Assembly (NCBI RefSeq): GCF_011089885.1
Contig: NZ_JAANBD010000006.1
Span: forward strand, 124,001-188,000
Length of the DNA stretch: 64,000 nt
Direction: 5' to 3'
From: Thioalkalivibrio sp. XN279
Lineage (GTDB): Bacteria > Pseudomonadota > Gammaproteobacteria > Steroidobacterales > XN24
The translations under genes and the position numbers were made by a program. The notes beneath the pieces were generated by a model that worked only from the letters and a program-made list of their open reading frames with translations, did not search any database and had not been told where the DNA came from. Below are positions 40,519-49,800 of the stretch, in pieces; the stretch's first letter is position 1, and each line of letters starts with the position of its first letter.

Positions 40519-41652
40519 ATGAACAAGACTGCACTGGGCCTGGCGGTAGCCGCCGCACTCAGCATAGCCATTCCAGCCACCGCGCTGGCCGCCCAAGGCG
40601 ACGTGCTGCTGCGCGTCGGCGCGAGCAGCGTACAGCCGAAGGACGACAACCTGGTACTGGCGCCCGGCGTCGTGCTGCAGGTCGATGACGACGACCGCTT
40701 CACTTTCGACGTCACCTACATGTTCCGTGACCACTGGGGCATCGAGCTGCTGGCTTCCGACGAGTGGAACCACGGCTTCACGGTCCCCGGAGCGGGAATC
40801 TCCGGCTACGTCGAGCACCTGCCGCCGACGCTCAGCCTGCAGTACCACTTCCTGCCGGAGTCACGCATCCGGCCCTATGTCGGCGCAGGCCTGAACTACA
40901 CCATCTTCTCCAACGAGACGAGCAACGCCGGGGACCTGAACCTGCGCGGCTCCTTCGGGCCGGCCGTCCAGGCGGGCGTGGACATCGGCATCACGGAGAA
41001 CATTTTCCTGAACGGCGTGGTGCGCTGGATCGACATCGATTCCGACGCCAGCCTGAACGGCGCCGACATCGGCACGATCGAGATCGATCCGATTATCTAC
41101 GGCATCCACCTGGGTTACCGCTTCGGTCGCCCGGCCCCGGTCGTCGCTGCTGCACCGGTAGCAGCAGCCCCGCCGCCGCCGCCGCCCGCTCCGCCGCCCC
41201 CGCCGCCACCGCCACCGCCCGCAGATACGGACGGTGACGGCGTGCCGGACAGCGTCGACCGCTGCCCGACCACCCCGGCCGGCGCCAGGGTCGACCAGTA
41301 CGGCTGCAGCTGTGATTTCGAGATGAGGCTGACCTTCGAGTTCGGCTCGGCCGCGCTGTCTGCGGCTGACAAGGCGATGCTCGACGAGATCATTCCGACG
41401 CTTCGCGATCTGACCTTCATCCGTGGCACGATCTCGGGCCATACCGACAGCGTCGGACCCGAGGCCTTCAACCAGCAGCTGTCCGAGCGGCGTGCCCAGG
41501 CGGTCAAGGACTACCTGGTCGCCAACGGCGTGCCGGCCCAGGAGTTCGGAGTCATCGGCTTCGGCGAGACCATGCCGGTTGCCAGCAACGATACCGACGA
41601 AGGCCGCGCCCTGAACCGCCGCGTGGTCCTCGAACGGGTCGACTGTGACTAG
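40519..41652 (+). CDS. OmpW-like barrel fused to OmpA peptidoglycan-binding domain
   Basis: 377 residues. Signal peptide (1-24); OmpW-type eight-strand barrel (about 26-205: DVLLRVGASSVQP, LTYMF-type strand VTYMFRDHWGIELLAS, LQYHFLPESRIRPYVGAGLNYT, LGYRFGRP). A poly-Pro/Ala linker follows (205-235), then one thrombospondin-3-like calcium repeat DTDGDGVPDSVDRCP, then an OmpA-like domain (265-377) with GHTDSVG, NQQLSERRAQAV and RRVVLE. OmpW normally lacks the OmpA part, and OmpA normally has a different barrel, so this is a hybrid that should tether the barrel to peptidoglycan. It has its own terminator. Confidence 0.9.
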   Translation: MNKTALGLAVAAALSIAIPATALAAQGDVLLRVGASSVQPKDDNLVLAPGVVLQVDDDDRFTFDVTYMFRDHWGIELLASDEWNHGFTVPGAGISGYVEHLPPTLSLQYHFLPESRIRPYVGAGLNYTIFSNETSNAGDLNLRGSFGPAVQAGVDIGITENIFLNGVVRWIDIDSDASLNGADIGTIEIDPIIYGIHLGYRFGRPAPVVAAAPVAAAPPPPPPAPPPPPPPPPPADTDGDGVPDSVDRCPTTPAGARVDQYGCSCDFEMRLTFEFGSAALSAADKAMLDEIIPTLRDLTFIRGTISGHTDSVGPEAFNQQLSERRAQAVKDYLVANGVPAQEFGVIGFGETMPVASNDTDEGRALNRRVVLERVDCD

Positions 41653-41687
41653 ACCGACCAGGCCTTAGCGCATCAGCGCAACCTGCG

Positions 41688-41722
41688 AGCCCCGGCTTCC
41701 GCAAGGAGGCCGGGGCTTCTTT
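41688..41722 (+). terminator. Intrinsic terminator of the OmpW-OmpA gene
   Basis: AGCCCCGGC (41688-41696) pairs with GCCGGGGCT (41709-41717), followed by TCTTTAT. Confidence 0.88.
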
Positions 41723-41779
41723 ATGCGCGCACACCCACTGCAATGCTGGTGACATCACGGCGTAATCATCGCCCGGCAT

Positions 41780-41817
41780 CTTTCGCTCTTTATCCCGGAA
41801 CTTTGCAGGAGCGAAAG
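41780..41817 (+). promoter_or_regulatory. Hairpin covering the ribosome site of the choice-of-anchor I gene
   Basis: CTTTCGCTC (41780-41788) is perfectly complementary to GAGCGAAAG (41809-41817), which ends one base before the ATG and contains most of the AGGAG ribosome site (41807-41811). Folded, it would hide the site; this may be a thermosensor or a binding site for a regulator. Confidence 0.5.
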
Positions 41818-41818
41818 C

Positions 41819-43495
41819 ATGCAGTTGACGAAATTCCAGGCCGCGGCGGCGGTGTGCATCCTTGGCGTCGGCCTTGCCGGCTGCGAGGGCGATGACGGCA
41901 GGGACGGCGCGCCAGGCGCCACCGGCCCGACCGGCCCCCAGGGCCCCGCCGGCACCACCGAGGTCCTGCTCGACCTCAACCAGGTCGGCCGTTACGCCTC
42001 CGGCGTATTCGACGAGAGCGCGGCCGAGATCGTCGCCTATGACGCATCGACCGAGCGCCTGTTTGTCGTCAACTCCGCGGCCGTCGCCGTGGACGTGTTG
42101 AACCTCGCCGACCCGACCAACCCGGTGCTGCTCGACACCATCGACGCCAGCGCCGAAGGCGGCGCGGCCAACAGCGTGGCAGTATTCGGCGGCGTGGCCG
42201 CAGTGGCCATCGAGGCCACTCCCAAGACCGACCCGGGCAAGGTGGTGTTCTACGACACCCTGACCCTGGCCAAGATCAGCGAGGTCACGGTCGGCGCGCT
42301 GCCCGACATGCTGACCTTCACCCCGGACGGCACCGCCGTGCTGGTGGCGAACGAGGGTGAGCCTAATGAAGGCTACACGGTGGACCCCGAGGGCTCCGTG
42401 AGCGTGATCGACCTGGGCGCCGGCGCGGCGAACCCGAGCGTGGCCACGGCCGACTTCACTGCCTTCAACGCCGAGATCGACAGCCTGCGCGCCGCCGGCG
42501 TGCGCATCTACGGTCCCGGCGCAACGGTGGCGCAGGACCTGGAACCGGAGTACATCGCCGTGGCGCCCGGCGGCACGACCGCCTGGGTCACGCTGCAGGA
42601 GGCCAACGCGGTAGCGGAGCTGGATTTCTCCGACCTGTCGGCGCCGGTCATCACGGCGGTCCTGCCACTCGGCTTCAAGGACCACATGATCCTCGGCAAC
42701 GAGCTCGATCCCAGCGACCGTGATCCGCAGGGCGACCCGCAGATCCGCATCCGCAACTGGCCCGTGCACGGCATGTACCAGCCCGACGCCATCGCCGCCT
42801 ACGAGTTCAACGGCCGGACGTATTACGTCACGGCCAACGAGGGCGACGACCGCAACGACTTCATCCCGGGCGAGGAGACGGCGCGGATCAAGGACCTGGT
42901 GCTCGACGCCACGGCCTTCCCGAATGCGGCCGAGTTGCAGGCGGACGCTGCGATCGGGCGCCTGAACGCGACCACCTTCAACGGCGACATCGACGACGAC
43001 GGCGCCTTCGAGGAACTCTACGTTCTGGGCGGCCGCTCCTTCTCCATCTGGGCGGCGGACGGCACGCAGACCTACGACAGCGGCTCCGAGTTCGAGCGCA
43101 TCACGGCGCAGCGCTATCCGAACAACTTCAACGCCAGCAATGACGAGAACGACCCCGAAGGACGCAGCGACAACAAGGGCCCGGAGCCGGAAGGCGTGGT
43201 ACTGGGCGAGATTGCCGGGCGCACTTTCGCCTTCATCGGCCTGGAGCGCATCGGCGGCATCATGGTCTACGACGTGACCAACCCGCAAAGCGCGCGCTTC
43301 GTCCAGTACGTCAATTCGCGCGATTTCAGCAAGGATCCAGAGACCGAACTGGCGCTGGTCGGCGACCTCGGTCCCGAAGGCCTGGCCTTCATCTCCGCGG
43401 AGGACAGCCCGAACGGCGCTCCCCTGCTGGTCGTCGGCAGCGAAGTCAGCGGCACCACCACCATCTACCAGGTCGACGTCATCGTCCTCCCCTGA
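41819..43495 (+). CDS. Choice-of-anchor I family lipoprotein with collagen-like linker
   Basis: 558 residues. Lipoprotein signal ending GLAGC (Cys22), then six Gly-X-Y triplets (residues 27-44: GRD GAP GAT GPT GPQ GPA), a short collagen-like spacer. The rest is a beta-propeller of the choice-of-anchor I type (ANEGEPNEGY, YQPDAIAAYEFNGRTYYVTANEGD..., GGRSFSIW, GPEPEGVV, GLERIGGIMVYD). Members are secreted or surface proteins, some annotated as alkaline-phosphatase-like. It ends in a strong terminator. Confidence 0.9.
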   Translation: MQLTKFQAAAAVCILGVGLAGCEGDDGRDGAPGATGPTGPQGPAGTTEVLLDLNQVGRYASGVFDESAAEIVAYDASTERLFVVNSAAVAVDVLNLADPTNPVLLDTIDASAEGGAANSVAVFGGVAAVAIEATPKTDPGKVVFYDTLTLAKISEVTVGALPDMLTFTPDGTAVLVANEGEPNEGYTVDPEGSVSVIDLGAGAANPSVATADFTAFNAEIDSLRAAGVRIYGPGATVAQDLEPEYIAVAPGGTTAWVTLQEANAVAELDFSDLSAPVITAVLPLGFKDHMILGNELDPSDRDPQGDPQIRIRNWPVHGMYQPDAIAAYEFNGRTYYVTANEGDDRNDFIPGEETARIKDLVLDATAFPNAAELQADAAIGRLNATTFNGDIDDDGAFEELYVLGGRSFSIWAADGTQTYDSGSEFERITAQRYPNNFNASNDENDPEGRSDNKGPEPEGVVLGEIAGRTFAFIGLERIGGIMVYDVTNPQSARFVQYVNSRDFSKDPETELALVGDLGPEGLAFISAEDSPNGAPLLVVGSEVSGTTTIYQVDVIVLP

Positions 43496-43516
43496 TCGGT
43501 TTCCAGCCGGTCACTC

Positions 43517-43549
43517 GGGGCGCCCCGTCGCCGGGGCGCCTCTTTTTTT
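43517..43549 (+). terminator. Intrinsic terminator
   Basis: GGCGCCCCG (43519-43527) pairs with CGGGGCGCC (43532-43540), followed by TCTTTTTTT. It ends the choice-of-anchor I gene. Confidence 0.93.
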
Positions 43550-43676
43550 GCCCGCGCCGCCATCGACAGCGGAACCGGGAACACGCCGCCGCTGTCCGTT
43601 ATAATGCCGCCTCGACTCTTGCCGGCTCGGACTCCGCAAAACCGAGCTTGCCAATACACGAACCGGAGATCCCGCT

Positions 43677-44180
43677 GTGCCCCAACCAAAGTATCTTTCC
43701 CTCATCGCCCTGGGCGCCCTGCTGGCCGTTGCCGGCTGCAGCAAGGAACCGGAGGCGCCTGCACCCGCTGCGCCGGCCGGCTCGGCCGCTCCCATGTCCG
43801 CCGAGCAGCCCCACCCGATGCCGACCGCGGAAGTCGCCGACGTGGACCTGTCCGGCATCGAGAAGGCTGAAGGCGGCGTCACGGTCGGTGAGCTCTTTGC
43901 CGCCAAGGACCAGCTTGCGGGCCAGCCGGTCACGCTGCGCGGCAAGGTGGTCAAGGTCAACGCCGGCATCATGGGCACCAACTGGCTGCACGTCCGCGAC
44001 GGCTCCGGCGCGGAAGGCAGCAACAACATCACCGTCACCACCGGCCAGATGGCGGATGTCGGCGACGTCGTCCTCGTCACCGGGGTGCTGACGGTGGACA
44101 AGGACTTCGGCATGGGCTACCAGTACGACGCCATCATCGAAAATGCTGACGTTGTCGTCGAGGCCCACGACCACGAGTAG
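43677..44180 (+). CDS. OB-fold lipoprotein
   Basis: 167 residues from a GTG behind GGAG. Lipobox VAGC (Cys20 or so), a Pro/Ala-rich spacer, then a small OB-fold-like domain (VTVGELFAAKDQLAGQPVTLRGKVVKVN, NWLHVRDGSG, ITVTTGQMADVGDVVLVTGVLTVDKDFGMGY). Related proteins are often auto-named DNA-binding because of the OB fold, but export makes a nucleotide role unlikely. It has its own terminator before tRNA-Gly. Confidence 0.85.
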   Translation: MPQPKYLSLIALGALLAVAGCSKEPEAPAPAAPAGSAAPMSAEQPHPMPTAEVADVDLSGIEKAEGGVTVGELFAAKDQLAGQPVTLRGKVVKVNAGIMGTNWLHVRDGSGAEGSNNITVTTGQMADVGDVVLVTGVLTVDKDFGMGYQYDAIIENADVVVEAHDHE

Positions 44181-44209
44181 GGCATCGACCTTCATCACCC
44201 GTAAAGACG

Positions 44210-44236
44210 AAGCCCCCGCAATGCGGGGGCTTCTTT
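44210..44236 (+). terminator. Intrinsic terminator of the OB-fold lipoprotein gene
   Basis: AAGCCCCCGCA with its mirror GCGGGGGCTT and a short loop, followed by CTTTGTT. Confidence 0.9.
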
Positions 44237-44240
44237 GTTC

Positions 44241-44314
44241 TGGAGCGGGTGATGGGAATCGAACCCACGTTCGTAGCTTGGGAAGCTACTGTTCTACCAT
44301 TGAACTACACCCGC
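44241..44314 (-). tRNA. tRNA-Gly (CCC)
   Basis: 74 bases; acceptor GCGGGTG/CACCCGC, anticodon stem GTAGC/GCTAC with loop TTCCCAA giving CCC, T-loop GTTCGATTC, encoded CCA. Confidence 0.96.
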
Positions 44315-44393
44315 GCGTCGAGGCGAGAGTCTATGGTGAGAGCCGCGCCGACGGCAAGCCCGGCGGCACTGCCCGGCCACGGCGTGCCGGCCC

Positions 44394-45056
44394 TCAATCG
44401 CCCGGCGGCGGCTTGAAGCCCTCGATGGCACGGTAGGCGAAGAAGGAATAGACAACTGGCACCAGGGCGGCCGCGCCGATCACGACCGCCACGACAATCT
44501 CGTTGGCGCCGAAGAGTCCCATGACGACCAGCCCCACGCCGGCCATGGTCATGGTCCAGCCGCCGAGCCGATGGGTGCGTCGCCACACCTCGTCCGAGGC
44601 GAGGGTCCAGGGCGTGCGGATACCGAGGAAGAAATTACGCGTGGTCTTGCCGAGGTAGTTGCCGAGGAACGCCAGCAGGAGCCCGACCCCCACCAGCACC
44701 GGCCGTCCCATGTCGGCGCCCCACCAGCCGAGCGCATGACCCAGCACGGCGACGTGGATGAAGAGCAGGAATCCGAGGATGGCGACCTGGACGCGGTTCC
44801 AGATCGGCGCAAAGGGCTCCACCCGCCAGCCGGTGGGCGAGACCTTCGGCAAGCCCCACAGCAGCAGCCACGTCAGGAGCATCACGGCGGGCATCATGAG
44901 CACGGCGGTAAGGCGGTCGGACCAGTCGTCCGCTTCCCCGGCGAGATTGAAGTGGGTGGCAACCTGCTCCGGCAGGTCACCGTACACCAGCGCGCCGAAG
45001 CTGAGCGCCAGCATGCACAGCAACAGGGAAATCCACTGGGTCGGTCGGCTGCTCAT
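44394..45056 (-). CDS. SdpI-family membrane protein
   Basis: 220 residues, about six membrane helices. It has a DUF1648 segment at the start (LPEQVATHFNLAGEADDWSDRL) and the SdpI signature later (GNYLGKTTRNFFLGIRTPWTLASDEVWRRTHRLGG). In Bacillus SdpI gives immunity to the SdpC toxin and controls SdpR; in proteobacteria its role is unknown. It overlaps the ArsR-type regulator gene by four bases (ATGA), the same SdpR-SdpI order as in Bacillus. Confidence 0.92.
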   Translation of the reverse strand: MSSRPTQWISLLLCMLALSFGALVYGDLPEQVATHFNLAGEADDWSDRLTAVLMMPAVMLLTWLLLWGLPKVSPTGWRVEPFAPIWNRVQVAILGFLLFIHVAVLGHALGWWGADMGRPVLVGVGLLLAFLGNYLGKTTRNFFLGIRTPWTLASDEVWRRTHRLGGWTMTMAGVGLVVMGLFGANEIVVAVVIGAAALVPVVYSFFAYRAIEGFKPPPGD

Positions 45057-45328
45057 TGCTTCTTCCTCTCGGGCTTGAACAGGTCTGCCATCATCCGCGC
45101 CAGGTCCTCGAACACCGAGGTGTTGAGCGAATACACCACGTGCTGGCCGCGCCGCTCCGAACGCACCAGGCCCGCGGCCTTGAGCACGTTGAAGTGGTGC
45201 GACAGCGTGGCCTTGGCCTGGGGAAACTCCTCGGCCAGCTCGCCGGCGGTCGCCGGCCCGCGCTGCAGGCGCTTGAGCACCTCGCGGCGCGTCGGGTCAG
45301 CCAGGGCCTTGAACAGGGAATCAGACAT
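45053..45328 (-). CDS. ArsR-family regulator (SdpR-like)
   Basis: 91 residues. It has the ArsR winged helix: LFKALADPTRREVLKRLQRGPATAGELAEEF, recognition helix KATLSHHFNVLKAAGLV, wing ERRGQHVVYSLN. There is no metal Cys motif, as in SdpR. It probably represses itself and sdpI through the symmetric site just upstream. Confidence 0.92.
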   Translation of the reverse strand: MSDSLFKALADPTRREVLKRLQRGPATAGELAEEFPQAKATLSHHFNVLKAAGLVRSERRGQHVVYSLNTSVFEDLARMMADLFKPERKKQ

Positions 45329-45342
45329 CGCCTCGGTTCTTG

Positions 45343-45368
45343 TTTAGATATTTCGAGAATCATCTAAA
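45343..45368. promoter_or_regulatory. Operator of the SdpR-like regulator
   Basis: TTTAGAT (45343-45349) and ATCTAAA (45362-45368) with a 12-base spacer, in an AT-rich patch 15 bases before the regulator start, as for ArsR/SmtB-type operators. Confidence 0.7.
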
Positions 45369-45370
45369 TA

Positions 45371-45590
45371 CATCAGCCGGGGCCGCCTGGCAAGCACTTT
45401 GTGCAGCCGGCCTGGCTGACCCATTTCGGCGTCAGCGACCCCGCGGCAGCGGCACGGCAGGCAGAGTCGCTCGGCGGCCGGATCATCGTGGCGCCGTCGC
45501 CCGAATTCCGCGACGGGACGACCGCCGTGGTGACCGACCCGAGCGGCGCGATCCTGGTGCTGAGCAAGACGTCGACGCAGGGAGAGAACG
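45371..45590 (+). pseudogene. Truncated VOC (glyoxalase-like) remnant
   Basis: The frame beginning near 45371 reads QPAWLTHFGVSDPAAAARQ, AESLGGRIIVAPSPEF, VVTDPSGAILVLSKT, which is the last beta-alpha-beta part of a VOC domain. The N-terminal two-thirds is missing (an in-frame stop at 45365) and the reading frame runs on past the natural end without a stop, so it is truncated and frameshifted. A GTG at 45401 could still make a short product. It lies directly on the SdpR operator, suggesting a deletion junction. Confidence 0.6.
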
Positions 45591-45746
45591 ATGAACAAGA
45601 CTTTCAGGCGGATGATGCTCGTCGCCGTGCTCGTGGCCGGCGCGCTCGTGGCGGGCTGCGCAGCCAATGTCGGCGTCGGGCTGAGCGTCGGCGTGCCGAT
45701 CGGCGATCACGGCTACATGAGCATGGGCACGCATCGCGGGCGGTGA
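45591..45746 (+). CDS. 51-residue small lipoprotein
   Basis: It starts ATG at 45591 behind GGAGAG and ends TGA at 45746. Lipobox LVAGC (Cys23), then a Gly/Val-rich tail ([25 protein letters not shown]). I do not recognise it. It survives at the end of the VOC remnant and may have been its operon partner. Confidence 0.65.
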   Translation: MNKTFRRMMLVAVLVAGALVAGCAANVGVGLSVGVPIGDHGYMSMGTHRGR

Positions 45747-45855
45747 GGCGCCCGGCTCCGGCGTGCGCCGGGGGACCCGGGCGACCCATGGTCGCCTCGG
45801 GCCGCAAAATCCGCGACAATCACGGTTTACGTCAGTCGCCAATGAGGGCACCGCA

Positions 45856-46749
45856 ATGAGCACGTTCGAGCAGCAGAAAGCCAAGTTCCAGACCCAGTCC
45901 GGTTTCATCGCGGCGCTGGACCAGAGCGGCGGCAGCACGCCCAAGGCCCTCAAGCTGTATGGCGTCCCGGAGACCGCCTACAGCAACGACGAAGAGATGA
46001 TGGACCTCATCCACCAGATGCGGACGCGGATCATCACCAGCCCGGCTTTCAACGGCGACCGCATCCTCGCCGCCATCCTGTTCGAGGCCACCATGGACCG
46101 GGAGATCAAGGGCACCCCGACCGCCCAGTACCTCTGGGAGGCGAAGAAGGTGGTGCCGATCCTCAAGGTCGACAAGGGCCTGGCCGACGAGGCCGACGGC
46201 GTGCAGCTGATGAAGCCCATGCCCAAGCTGGACGAACTGCTGGCCAAGGCGAAGTCAAAGGGTATCTTCGGCACCAAGATGCGCTCCGTCATCAAGCAGG
46301 CCAGCGCCAGCGGCATCAAGGCCGTGGTGGACCAGCAGTTCGAAATCGGCCGCCAGATCGTGGCTGCCGGCCTGGTGCCGATCATCGAGCCCGAGGTGGA
46401 CATCCACTGCCCGGACAAGGCCGCCGCGGAGGACCTGCTGAAGGCCGAGCTCATAAAGCAGCTCGACGCCCTGCCCGAGGGCGAGATGGTGATGCTCAAG
46501 CTCACGCTGCCCGAGCAGGACAACCTCTACGCCGACTGCATCGAGCACCCGCGCGTGCTGAAGGTGGTGGCGCTGTCAGGCGGCTACTCCCGCGACGAGG
46601 CCAACGAGCGCCTCGCGCGCCAGCACGGCATGGTGGCCAGCTTCTCACGCGCCCTGACCGAGGGCCTCTCGGCGCAGCAGAGCGACGATGAGTTCAACGC
46701 CACGCTGGACGCCTCGATCGAGAGCATCTACCAGGCGTCGAAGACCTGA
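45856..46749 (+). CDS. Fructose-bisphosphate aldolase class I
   Basis: Splits fructose-1,6-bisphosphate by Schiff-base chemistry. 297 residues, the size of the short bacterial class I type. [22 protein letters not shown] at the start, [11 protein letters not shown] with active-site Lys, [12 protein letters not shown] and [10 protein letters not shown] with the Schiff-base Lys are seen, and it ends [16 protein letters not shown]. The start is at 45856 behind GAGGG. Confidence 0.94.
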   Translation: MSTFEQQKAKFQTQSGFIAALDQSGGSTPKALKLYGVPETAYSNDEEMMDLIHQMRTRIITSPAFNGDRILAAILFEATMDREIKGTPTAQYLWEAKKVVPILKVDKGLADEADGVQLMKPMPKLDELLAKAKSKGIFGTKMRSVIKQASASGIKAVVDQQFEIGRQIVAAGLVPIIEPEVDIHCPDKAAAEDLLKAELIKQLDALPEGEMVMLKLTLPEQDNLYADCIEHPRVLKVVALSGGYSRDEANERLARQHGMVASFSRALTEGLSAQQSDDEFNATLDASIESIYQASKT

Positions 46750-46776
46750 GCGGCGACGGAGGTTAACCCCCTCTCA

Positions 46777-46809
46777 GGCCTGGCAGTGCCGTACTGGCGC
46801 TGCCAGGCC
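46777..46809. terminator. Bidirectional hairpin between aldolase and the giant operon
   Basis: GGCCTGGCAG (46777-46786) pairs with CTGCCAGGCC (46800-46809). It lies between convergent genes, with no T-run on either side, so it may work with Rho. Confidence 0.5.
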
Positions 46810-46829
46810 GTCCCGGTCAGAAGATGAAT

Positions 46830-49800
46830 TCACCAGATGAATCCATCGCACCAGTCCGCGAAAGAGCCGGGCACGCAGACCGGGAACACGACGGACGTGC
46901 CCTCGGGTATCTGCCCGCCGGTGCCCCCCTCGAAATCGGTGCCGACCAGGTACGCCACGTCTTCGCCGGTCAGGTCGTAGGTGCACGTGCTGTCCGCGCC
47001 TGCATCCACGCACTCCACCGCGACGTACCTGAGGTTGGACGGGTCGTTCACCACCAGCGAAACGAAGCGGTCCCCGATCACGTCGGGTAGCACTCGCTCC
47101 TGCAGGACGGTTTCGTTTATATCCTGCAACTGCATGAACATCCTGTCGTCGGTGGAGGAGAAATCCCCGAGCTTGATGACCGGGAACACCGTGCCCGGCC
47201 CGGTCGAGAACGCGCGGTCCGAGACCACCACCTGCGCGAGCGAGCCTGTGCCGTCGTTCAGCTGGACCAGCCAGTCGCCGCGCGGCACACAACCGGTGTC
47301 CGAAGAGCAAGCCGGGAGGGTGAACAGCAGCTTGCCGTCCCTGATCTCGGCCGGAATCGGTCCGCCGGACCATTCCTCGCGCACAACGGTGTTGCTCAGT
47401 AGCACTACACGCGGCCGCGCCGCATAGCGCTCCAGACCACTGCCGCTGGCCAGGACCTGCTGCCCGGGACGGGCTGACGGCGGATCGAAGGTGGTGATTC
47501 GCGGCGGCGTGACCAGCTGGATCGACAGGGCGGAAGGCACCTTGAGCACACCGTCAGGATAGTTGTTGAAGCCCGGATCGCTGTACTCGTCGCTGTACTC
47601 GAGCCACATCTCCAGCTGGCCCGGCTCGAGGCCGCTCAGCGAGGCCAGGGGGGAGGGCAGGTCCGGATTGAAAAATGCCAGGCGCGGCAGCGAGAACAAC
47701 AGCTCGCGTTGCGGGTCGACGCCCTCCACGACCTGGGTCGGGAGCACGCTGAAGTCGCGGCTGGCGCCCCGCTTGTCGCGGAAGTACAGCGTGGGGACAA
47801 AAGTGGGCGGCACCGTGCTGTTGGCCAGCCAGTCGCCGGAAATCTTGAACACGCGGTCGCTGCCGTCCGACGCGTAAATGTCGTTCAGGTCCAGCACCGA
47901 CGGGCTGAAGCCGGTGATCTCGGCGCGCGGCTCGACCCGGAACAGCATCTTCGGGGGCGTGAAGAGCACGCCGCCAAACCGCATGGTGGTCTCCACCACG
48001 TCGACGAACAGGAGCACCCTGTTCAGCAGCCGGCGCGCGCTGCCGAGGTTCTGCCCGATACGGTCGCGCACGTCCTCGAGACCGGGCAGCTCGCCAAGAG
48101 CACAGTCGAGCACCTTGTCCGCCGTCGTGATGTTGGCAGTCTCGGTGATCGTGTCCACCAGGTACTTGCCCATCGTATTCTCGAAAATATCGATCGCCCC
48201 ACTGGGGTTCTGGAAGGCGCCGATGTAGAAGCTCGACACCGCTGCGCCGAGACCGACCTGGTCCTGCACGAACGCGTCGAAGAGACAGACCGCATTCTCT
48301 GGCGCCGCCGACAGGCCGGCCAGGTCTCGCGCCATGGGCACGACGAAAGCGTCCAGGACCCAGCGCAGTCGAAGGTTGTTGAGAATCTGCTGCTCGGCGG
48401 CCGTAAGCACGATGTTGCCCGCGCCTTCACCTGCGCCGGGAGTCAGGATCTCCACGAAGCAGGGCCTCATCCCGCACAGCGACTGCTTGTCGTCGGCGCT
48501 GAGGATGGTCTTGTCGTCACGCAGGCTGTTCTTGTCGGTCGGGCCGCTGATGTGCGCCCGCCGGCGGTCCGCCGCAGTGGGCGTATAGCGACTTCCCCCG
48601 ATGAAACGCTGCGGCACGTAGACTGCGATGCTCGCCGGAAGGACCGTGCCGTTCTCGACACAGACGTCGGAGGGCGACGTACCGACCGGCAGTCCGAGGG
48701 TCACGCAGTCGGTGGCACGCTGGACGGTGAACTGGGAATAGGTGGCGCGCGGCGTGTCCGGCGCATCACCCGAGGACAGCCCGACGACGCCGACCAGCAG
48801 GTCGTCCAGCGAACGGCCGCCTCCGAGGCTGGGCCCGTCGGCGAGTATCTCGGCGGCCTCGAGTGCCGCGCGGTCCACCGCCGCCAGCAGGCGGCTGCGT
48901 AATTCGTAGCGCGCGAAGGCCGATCCGGAGCGGAGGTGCTCGGCGAGCGCGTCACGGAACGCCGCGGCCTCGTGCAGGGCAAGCCCGCCGCGAACCCGGT
49001 CGCGCTGCTCCCGCCAGTCGGCATCCCCGCCGCTTGCCAGCATGGGCCACAGCTTCAGCAGCTCCGCGCCGATGGTGGCATCGAGGGAGACCTGCACGAC
49101 CCGCTCGTCCGGCCAGGCCGCGAAGCCGAGGATGCCGTAGCTCGGCCCGCCCGCGGCACGTAGGAGATCGAAAGCGTACCAGCCGGGCCGGTGCGCCGGG
49201 ACCTCGAGCGAAACCGCATTCCCCGGCTGCAGGCGCACCACCCCTTCGCGGAGGTTGAGCTGCAACACGTCGTCCGGCCTCAGCGGCAGCGCCGGGTCGA
49301 TCGAGACCATGACCCGGCGGCGGTAATCGAAGCTCACCGGGTTCGACCCCAGGCCGCCGGCCAGCGCCTTGAGCTCATTCCCGTCACTCGACGCCGGCAG
49401 CGTCACGCGCACGAAATCCGGACCTGACGCCTCCACCGACAGCAGCGCGGAACCGAGCGTGACGACGTCGACACCCTCGAGGTTCAGGCCCTCAAGACGT
49501 AGCGGGGTACCTGCCAGCACCCGGCCCGTGGGCGGGAACAGCACCGGTGCGCCGGGCTCGACGTAGGAGAGCAGCCGGCTCTCGCTGCGCTGGTTGCCGA
49601 CCACCGCATGCACGCTGAGCGCCAGCGGCGGCGCCGCAACTTTCCAGGTGCCCGGCGAGACAATCTGCGGCCGCACCGCGACCTTGCCGCGGCGCGTGTC
49701 GAACACTGCCCACTCGCCACCGCCGCCCGCGCCGAGGCCGCGACCGCTGAGCATGAGCTGGTGCCCGGCCACCACGGCGTCCGGGACGGCGCGGCCCTCG

